Below the pieces are notes generated by a model that saw only the letters and a list, made by a program, of their open reading frames with translations, was not told the DNA's origin and did not search any database. Positions 57,008 to 64,000 of a stretch of 64,000 nt of DNA are shown here, in pieces. The DNA is taken from positions 30,398 to 94,397 of the forward strand of contig JAKSZP010009554.1 in NCBI GenBank assembly GCA_022478985.1, written 5' to 3'. Position numbers and translations under genes: made by a program. Origin of the DNA: Massospora cicadina. Taxonomy: Eukaryota > Entomophthoromycota > Entomophthoromycetes > Entomophthorales > Entomophthoraceae. The number at the start of each line of letters is the position of its first letter. The stretch's first letter is position 1.

Positions 57008-58899
57008 AATCTCTCTTTTGCTTCAATAAATTAATAAAAGCCAAATTAGGATTATTTTTAAAAATACAAAAAAGACCGCTTGATTGAGCTAAAGTTTACT
57101 GATGTTGATACAATTGACGCCTGCTGCCCCAGCCTGAGGTGATGGAGAACCACCAACTGGCATCTTTCATCCGCTGCTAAAGTGTGCCCAGGCTGGCTCT
57201 ACTAGCCCTTCCAACACTATCAGGCGTTATGTCCCCCCTCATGACTTGGCCACCACCTTGAAAGCTCCCAGGTGGTGCTCTGCAACCCTTTGGTGCTCCC
57301 ACGGAGCAATTTGCATTTCAGCTTCCAAGTCAAATATGGAAACCTTTTACCATATGTGAGCATGTCCATCATTGAAAAGCCACATCAGTCTTCAAACCCA
57401 CTGGCTACATTGACTTCCGCCCCTTTAAGAAGTACTTTGACCTCAAATTTCACTCTGAAGCCAATGCAGCAGCAGCATCTAAGCTGAAAATGATTTTTAA
57501 AAAATTCCTATTCCCACCATTTGCAAGCTCCCAGATGAAGCCAATTTGGTGGTCCAGTTCTCTTTGTTGCCCTCCCATCTCTCTCCCAAACGCCTCCTCC
57601 ATAAGCTCATGGAGGGTTTGGTTGTTTATGGCGAAGACCCAATGTTGCAGTTCGTGGTTCCCAATGGGGCAGATCAGTTGGCAGGGCTTACACCTTTGCA
57701 ACAATCCGCCCATTTCATCATAATTCCCACATCACAATTCCCCCAAACTGTGATCAGATCTGCCCTTGATTACCCATTCTGGGCATGCATCAAAAATGGC
57801 TGTGCCATTTGCCCCTTGTGCTTTGAACTCAATCAAACAAAGCGCAAGTGCCCATGGCTTCTGCCTCTGCCACTTCTGCCGTTACTCCTTCTGACTTTGG
57901 GTCAGCAGCCACTCACCCCAATTCTTTGAATGGGGCTTAATCATCCTGCCACCAGCCTCAGGGAAATTGGGCGTAGCTTTCAAAGCGGCGCCCAAATAAA
58001 ATACAAATTTTAAATACTTTTACAAAAAATTTGACCAGATTACTGAATCCTGAGTTGATGGCTGAACCAGTTTCAGCTGAGCTGTCATAGTCAACTGTCT
58101 GCAACCAAACAGCTCCATCCACTGCTCCAATTCTGGTGGCTGGCCCAACATAAACTAAGGTAAATCCATTTGAGGCTCTCAAATGATTGACACGGACAAT
58201 TGGATGTATCGTGTGAAGCCAGATTTTGCTTTGGAGTGGTTCTTCATTGACCCTCCCAATTTACGTCCCCACCATTTTCACCCTCAGACAGTTTTCCAGT
58301 TTATAAAAATACTAATAAAATGGCAGTTGATGCTGCAGCTGCCCCTTCTAACACCCTACTTCTCCAGCATCTTCATGGGGTGATAAGCCCCTTGTTGAGG
58401 GTATTTTCATCCCCAATTTTCCCATGATTTTGAGTTATATGCGAAGTATGAAATTTAAAGCTTGCTTATGTTGCGAGCTGCACTTACATTGATTCAGCTA
58501 AAGCTTCTCTTTTTGACCCAATTATCTTAAAACTCACTGGCACTTCAGGTCATTCACTTGTGTATATGCTCTCATCACTTTTATGAGCATCAAGTAGCTC
58601 GATAAGTTGAGGCAATGGACACTGCCAGCCTCATTAATGAAGAAACCCCACGACTATAACTCCTTATGCCACATGTTGCTGATTCTCCTACCCCGATGTT
58701 GCTCACCATGGTCAGCCAGCTAAAGCGGGTGCTAGACAAAAGTTTCCCCAAAGCTTCCTCACCTTCTGATATGGCTTCCTAGGCTTTTAGCTGAGGTGCC
58801 ATATTAAAATTTTTATAATAATCCCTTTTTTTGGCCCATTTGCAAATAAAGATGCATAGCAGCTCCCCCTTTTAATTTGGGCACCACTAGTACTAAAAA
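57008..58899 (+). mobile_element. Zinc-knuckle retroposon, copy 5 (full length)
   Basis: About 1.89 kb, inserted antisense in D between protease and gag. Target duplication AGAGGATCTTACTGCGGC (56990-57007) and AGAGGATTTTACTGAGGC (58900-58917), 16 of 18; C has one such site at about 25095. Starts AATCTCTCTTTTGCTTC and ends GGGCACCACTAGTACTAAAAA. The best-defined edges of the family. Confidence 0.82.
57150..58680 (+). pseudogene. Gag-like zinc-knuckle protein, copy 5
   Basis: The frame at 57546-57929 (127 codons) reads VVQFSLLPSHLSPKRLLHKL, a conserved domain with mixed strand/helix character, then FWACIKNGCAICPLCFELNQ followed by TKRKCP. This is the zinc knuckle with its His changed to Gln and all three Cys kept. 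The N-terminal block (57272-57487) and C-terminal block (58183-58383: DNWMYRVKPDFALEWFFIDP) are in other frames. The clearest view of the domain before the knuckle. Family not recognised. Confidence 0.62.
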
Positions 58900-58917
58900 A
58901 GAGGATTTTACTGAGGC

Positions 58918-60180
58918 CAAACTAATAGCTTTTCGATGTTTATAAAGGTTTTGTCTGCCAACGCCTGGCACCATAGAGGAATTATCTCCAAGTTTTGTTT
59001 GGGTAACTGACCAACATATGGATAAAAAATTGAAGATCTTTAATTTCTTGGATAGAAAATGTATGTTGACTTCATCAGGAGCTGCTAACACAAAGTATCC
59101 CAAGGTGCTGGGCATATAATTAGAGCTAGTACTAGGGTCCAGAGGCACATGATTGTTGTTAACATAGGGAGCCTCCTGCCCTATAATGACTAATATTTTG
59201 ACAACCCAAGTTGGAAGATGCGACAAGTGTCTACAGTATGGTTGTTTCTTTTGCAAAAAGTGCAGAATAATTTGGGGGTAGGCAAATCAGGAGGGGCAAC
59301 TGCTAACACTTTGGGCTGAGGTTTATTGCTATTAAGATGAAGGGGCCAATAAATATAAGTAGACTGTTCATAATCTCCAAAATGACTTCTTTGATATTGA
59401 GGAGAGACGTCCAGATAGCTTCACCACTTTAAGATAAAGTAGAATATTAGGTATATATTAAACGCCAAAAACGAGGCATTGATAGCATCATATAAAGCAA
59501 AATGTTTTCAGGTGACCAACGATTAAGCATCAAGGAAAAAAGGTGAGCAAACTAAATGACAATTTCTCCCCAATTAAAGCTTAGGCCCATAAAAGTTTGT
59601 TTTTAGCTGAATAAAGTTAGTTCGTTACCAAATTCCCAAAGCAAGGCAGTCTTGGCGTCATCCCTAGTCCAGCAATGCATTAGATAGGTATAATAATATA
59701 TTGAGCTATGCGACTAAGACAGTTGGTTAGGTGTTTGAGCAAATTGGGTGTCAATAGCTTCCTCCATAGCACCTTCATAACAAAATAGAAAATAGAAGAT
59801 GATCCCTTTGCCTGGGACGTTCTTCTCTTTGAACAAAGGTTTGAACGTGCCCTGGGGGGGTTAACGGCCAAATGACATGCACTGACACCTGGAGGACATA
59901 TTATCTTACAGAGGAACTGATATCGCTGGAAGATTTATAAGGGTGGAGGATTCCACTTGATTTTGTAAGGCGTTAATATCTTAAATTATTGAGTCTACCC
60001 AATCATGGATGGCAAAAAGAGCCAATTTTGTGGCAACAAGAGGGGTTAACTTCCAGATTTTGCTTTTGTGCTTTGTAGTCACATCTTAAAGTTCTAGTTG
60101 GTGTTGCTCAATGTTGGATATTAAACTGCAATGACCAAAATTACTTCAGATTGAGATTTAGTATCTCGGTCTAATGAAAT
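58918..60180 (-). pseudogene. Gag of element D
   Basis: Zinc knuckle at 59223-59264 intact: CTFCKRNNHTVDTC, a perfect CX2CX4HX4C. C-terminal to it, frame 58813-59256 has GYFVLAAPDEVNIHFLSKKL, matching C. The capsid fragment at 59680-59871 includes LTNCLSRIAQYIIIPI. The N-terminal part, where C carries Gly-X-Y, is cut off by L. Confidence 0.72.
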
Positions 60181-60669
60181 TGTAAAATCCCCATTGGAGA
60201 TATCAGATTCTCGGATAGACTGACAGTTAACTCTTTAGAGTTATCAGCCTCATCTGAAGGATGAGGCTAAGCAATCTTATGGGGCAAAACATCACACAAG
60301 AAGGTCGATCTCATCTAATAAGAACCTTATTAGATCTGACCATCACAAGTATAGAATAATAATCAGCAATATCAGTCATCTAATAGGAAAGATCTTACCT
60401 CAGGTGCAGCCCAAAAATCCTCACAAAGAACTACCAAATCTAACCTTATAATTATCCCTCATTTCTAACTAATAAAGTACCTCTATTTTTGTCTTGTGTA
60501 GCTAAATTTTGGTCTTCTCATACAGAATTCAGTATTTCTGATTGTAATCATTTATAGAAACAGAACTAATAACTTTGTTGCATTTGTGTCTATCTTTGCT
60601 AGAGCCATGGAACTAATATCTTTGTAGCCTTTGTAGCACCCAAATATTGTACTTTCTATCAAAATTACA
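60181..60669 (+). repeat. 5' LTR of element L
   Basis: The right edge is firm: ATTACA, four bases before a primer site. The left edge is a proposal: TGTAAAATCC at 60181 gives matching TGTAA...TTACA ends and abuts the point where D's gag stops. Contains AATAAA at about 60472 and three consecutive hairpins in its first 160 bases. Confidence 0.55.
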
Positions 60670-60673
60670 ATAC

Positions 60674-60690
60674 TGGTGCTTCCTGCCAGG
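60674..60690 (+). other. Primer-binding site of element L (second type)
   Basis: TGGTGCTTCCTGCCAGG, four bases after the LTR. Complement of the C and G site type. Confidence 0.65.
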
Positions 60691-60899
60691 TCTGCTTCTG
60701 AGGCTACCTGGTGAAAACATACTTTCACAATGATGAATATGTCTTGCGAAGATAGCCCCTCTTCTGAGGAATCAATGAGTATCACCCAATGGGTACACTC
60801 CAACAGTCAGGAGATGCCTTCTGTTAATATCAAAAATTCTTCAAATTTGAGCTTCTATGGACTTGGCCATTGAGGGCCCTGATCAAAATAATTATCAAA

Positions 60900-62820
60900 T
60901 TCAAGCTGCAGACATAGAAGAAACGGTCAAAGGCTTGATAAGGGGGCTATCCAGCCTGATGCCCATCCTAATTTAGACCAAGCGTCTTAAGTTGCCACTA
61001 ATATGATGGACTTATACAACAGAGTGGTGTTACAACATACTGAAGTTGGTTTAGCTAGAACTGAGCAGTACCTCTGGAAGTACGTAAACCCCGCTATTCA
61101 TCATGTACTCCAGATTTGGGGGTTGCATATCTCAAGATCCAACGCCAGTTGACCCTGGCGCAACAATTTCATTCTCAACTATTCTTTTTCTATGAGACGG
61201 CTTCTAACTTTGGTTAGGATAATTGAGAAGCCATACTCAATAATAGAAGGGAAATCAGTGATATACATAACCATTTGTTGAAAATTGACAATGGAGTTGT
61301 GGGGTACATCGGCCAAGAAGTATCTCAACAGGTTAGTGATGTCACTAATCCTATTCACCAAAGAATCACTACCCTTGAGTATGAGATTACTTAACAACTG
61401 GGAAAATTGTGGTCCCAACATGAGGAGCACTTTTTTGAGCTCGACGGGCTAATTCAACAGCTTGTCCAAATTGTGGATACTATCAGAGAAGGTGGATCCA
61501 GCCCTGCTGGTCCTCCTAGACCTCTGGGACCACCTAGTTCTCCTTTGTAACCCTGGAACCCCCTGGTGAACGAGGTACTCAAGGTCCTGTGGGTCAACCA
61601 GGCCCACCTGGGCCTACAGATCGCAAGAGTTCACAAGGACCCCCTGGACCTCCTGGTCCCCTGGTTCCTCGCTTTCAATTCATGATTCTGAACCTTTGAG
61701 TCTACTATTATCAAGAGCGCAGGCTTTAGAAACCCAAATACAAGCCATAGATCAAGGGTGTTTCTTATCCTTGGAAGGCCTTCCAACTGACCGGGATTAA
61801 TCTTTAACCAACTTATTGGATGGCGTTGATAATGCTCATCATCTATGAGATGTTAACCAATCTACGCAAGAAACCCAGTTTGCAATGTTAAGCGCTTTTA
61901 TTGAACAGTTAACTGCTAAATGCATAGTACTTGAGAACAAGCAGGAAGAGATGCTCATTGCGATTTCTAGCATAAATCAACTGCCTGCAAATGATCATCT
62001 TTCTCAATGGATACAAAATTTACAGGAGAACCTCAATCATTTAAGGCAACAAGTTGAACAAATCAAAATCAAGCTCATATCTAAGAGTCTAAACCCTCTG
62101 AAGCTGATCAGGTCATGGTATCGTGTGTAAATGCCTTGAGAAATGAACCCATCACATTCAAACTTACCTTTAAGGATAAGTTTGAGCTGGGTGAAGGTAG
62201 CATCAATTCTTTTATATTTGTCTATGAGCGAGCAATGGACGGGGCGACAGATAAACAGAAAGTTTGGCACATTACTTCTTGTCTAAGCTGGTTCACTCAA
62301 GAAATCATGGTTCCTCACCTTAAGGTTTGCAATACGTGGGCTCAAGTAAAAACCGCCCTTATTAAGGAATTTGGGAGTGATCAAATCCTATCTAACCAAA
62401 AGCAAGCCTTTATGAGCATCCAAATCAAGCGAGGAGAGTCAATTAAAGAATTCACAAGAGCTTCTATTATGAGGCACAGACTCTTGCTACTTGCAAATGT
62501 ATTACTATTAATGATGCCATATCGGCTGTAGTGAATGCATTTGCTTCTTGTACTCAGTTACTACTGCATTTAAAATCACTTAAAAGAAAATTAAGATCTA
62601 TTCTCAACATTAAAGAGGCGCTTATGGAGATTCCAAATGGTGTGGTCCACCTGACCTCCATTAATAACCCTTGTTTTTATATCCATGTGATGCTGCCTAG
62701 ACCTAAACCTAAACTAAAGAAGGAGCCGTGCAACTATTGTGGTCTTGTGGGTCATATGGAATCTCAGTGTTGGAAAAAACAAGTGGAAGAGTCAAAAAAG
62801 AGGAGTCAGAATAGGGCATG
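60900..62820 (+). pseudogene. Gag of element L with collagen-like tract
   Basis: From N to C: N-terminal region (60990-61450); Gly-X-Y tract 61490-61670 (AGPPRPLGPP, then ERGTQGPVGQPGPPGPTD and QGPPGPPGP after a shift); coiled coil 61885-62130 (LQENLNHLRQQVEQIK); capsid 62115-62531 (DKFELGEGSINSFIFVYERA, LIKEFGSDQILSNQKQAFMS); zinc knuckle 62726-62775 CNYCGLVGHMESQCW, a perfect CX2CX4HX4C. Two to three frameshifts. Confidence 0.78.
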
Positions 62821-62984
62821 AGGCTCCCTGTGCTGACCTATCTCCTGTCCCTCAACCTCAGTTTTTGAGTCAATTTAAGGATTGCTATGTGATTTCTACT
62901 CCAGTTGACCACGATGTCCCTGATGAATTAGCCAACAAAGATACTCTTTCATTTTATGCTTCTGTTTCTTCTTCTAATTTAATT

Positions 62985-64000
62985 TGACCATTTAGTCCCT
63001 CAGTAGTTTTAATCCCACACTTTGGCACTGATGTGACCCAGGTGGAAGTCATAGTGCACAAGGTGAAAGTTTTGGTTAACATTGATATGGGATCGCCCAT
63101 AAATGTGATCACATCCAGACTTATGAAAAAAATCAAAATGGCGCCAGACTTAAACCATTTTAAGACTACAGAACTGCTGGTCCTTCATACACTAAATCTA
63201 TAGGAGCTTATCCTTCCCTTCCAATGCCTTTGTAAAGTTGGTTGTTTCAGCCCTTGCAGTAGTGTTGTAAAACAACTGCTATGAATTGCTCTTGGGAACC
63301 AAATTTTTATTGATTTTTGATGTAATAATCAGTCTTAAAGACAATTACCTCTCTTTAATTGGGTACCGAGTACCTTTAATTTTACAAGATTTCCCCAATA
63401 GCAAAGGCAAACTCAAACGATGCGTTTGCTTATTGGAATATCACACTTCTATCTCTCAACTTGAGTACCAAATTTTGGGACTAAGGACTATTCTTCTGCC
63501 TCCATCAGCTTGTGCCTCTGAAGGGATGCCTTTAGTTCTAACAATCTGATTACTATTCCTCCAAAAAGCTCAGGTCATAATTGATAATGGAGTACAAGTA
63601 TTTTTACCCGCTGATCATGTATTAGAGATCTCCAGTTACAGAAATCCCTCTCATTTGGAGGCCTTAACCTGCCCTGGTATCCTTGATCCCACTTATGATG
63701 GGACTGTTTTAATCTTACTAGCTAATCTCACCTCTCAACCTATGTGATTGAATCAAAATAACCCCATCACTTATGTGCAGCCTACTCCTGCGAGTGAAAT
63801 TTTATTCATCTTGGGATGTGGGGATTGAAGTGATTTTGGGTTGGAAGATCCCCCTATCATTGCTAGAATTGATGTCAAATTTGGAGATTCACTCACTCCA
63901 AAACAACAGCATGAAGCTGAGGCTCTTAATGAAAAGTATGCGGATATATTTGCCAAAGGTACTGGAGTTTTTGGGCTAATGAAAGAGGTGCAGCATCAGG
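62985..64000 (+). pseudogene. Aspartic protease and linker of element L
   Basis: Protease: HKVKVLVNIDMGSPINVITS, where Asp-Thr-Gly has become Asp-Met-Gly, then RLMKKIKMAPDLNHF. Frame 63286-63549 (LSLIGYRVPLILQDFPNSKG) is collinear with G. Linker from 63560 contains LEALTCPGILDPTYDGTVLI. The RT start is beyond the window edge; the last readable part is ALNEKYADIFAKGTGVFGLM. Confidence 0.72.

Larger units (their letters stand above)
53459..60180 (-). mobile_element. Element D internal region (Ty3/gypsy, C family), 5' end lost
   Basis: Same family as C: gag, protease, RT, RNase H and integrase on the minus strand. Interrupted by zinc-knuckle retroposon copy 5 at 57008-58899. The 5' LTR and start of gag are missing because L begins at about 60181. 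Confidence 0.75.
60181..64000 (+). mobile_element. Element L: 5' part of a plus-strand Ty3/gypsy retrotransposon
   Basis: The only LTR element coded on the plus strand. 5' LTR, primer site, gag with Gly-X-Y tract and zinc knuckle, protease and linker are inside the window; RT onward lies beyond it. Motifs are closest to G. It truncates D. Confidence 0.78.

Overview
The window is intergenic DNA from a large, repeat-rich eukaryotic genome. I found no host gene. Almost all 64 kb is old, mutated LTR retrotransposons of the Ty3/gypsy (Metaviridae) type, read as gag (CCHC zinc knuckle) - aspartic protease - reverse transcriptase - RNase H - integrase. They have tRNA primer-binding sites, polypurine tracts, TG...CA LTR ends and, for three elements, 4-5 bp target-site duplications (TSDs). 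Every pol region is broken by stops and frameshifts. The host is not resolved: nested gypsy elements, a tRNA-derived SINE and poly(A)-type retroposition occur in animals, plants and fungi alike.

Layout (labels are mine; (-) means coding on the minus strand). J(-) remnant, about 2740-3862. A(-), complete with both LTRs, 3868-11434, inserted into J with TSD AGAGC. E(-), LTR plus full internal region, 11580-20157, followed by an unlike LTR, K, at 20159-20813. C(-), complete, 21018-28009. A fourth family has half of an LTR, H, at 29643-30078. Its other half is at 46470 onward because F(-) (30079-46469, TSD ATCTA) landed in it. F's gag was in turn split by G(-) (37700-44563, TSD AGAAG/AGAGG), the best-preserved element. 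The nesting is therefore G inside F inside H. The stretch at about 46740-48720 has a homopolymer-inflated composition and is probably low-quality sequence. I(-) remnant, about 49290-52590, carries a SINE. D(-), about 52900-60180, is cut at its 5' end by L(+), the only plus-strand LTR element, which runs off the window.

Overlaid on these is a second kind of mobile element, present five times and always on the plus strand: four copies of about 1.9 kb and one 5'-truncated copy. Each carries remnants of one reading frame for a CCHC zinc-knuckle protein, has no reverse transcriptase, and ends in GGCACCACTAGTGCTAAAAA or close to it (one variant copy differs). Four copies have 14-18 bp imperfect TSDs. 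They behave like ORF1-only (HAL1-like) non-LTR retroposons that use LTR elements as landing sites. Three smaller insertions were also resolved by comparing LTR copies: a 300 bp tRNA-derived SINE, a 46 bp poly(A)-tailed scrap with a perfect 13 bp TSD, and a roughly 1 kb GC-richer insert (M) with two unrecognised open frames.

Other unusual points: collagen-like Gly-X-Y tracts in the Gag of three gypsy elements; a conserved antisense TATAAAAGG in the LTRs of A and F; two primer-binding-site types; three consecutive hairpins in L's LTR; and a 102-nt poly(T) run. How the parts relate: LTR elements supply targets, and the zinc-knuckle retroposons, SINE and M insert into them using enzymes encoded elsewhere in the genome. 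That last point is inference.
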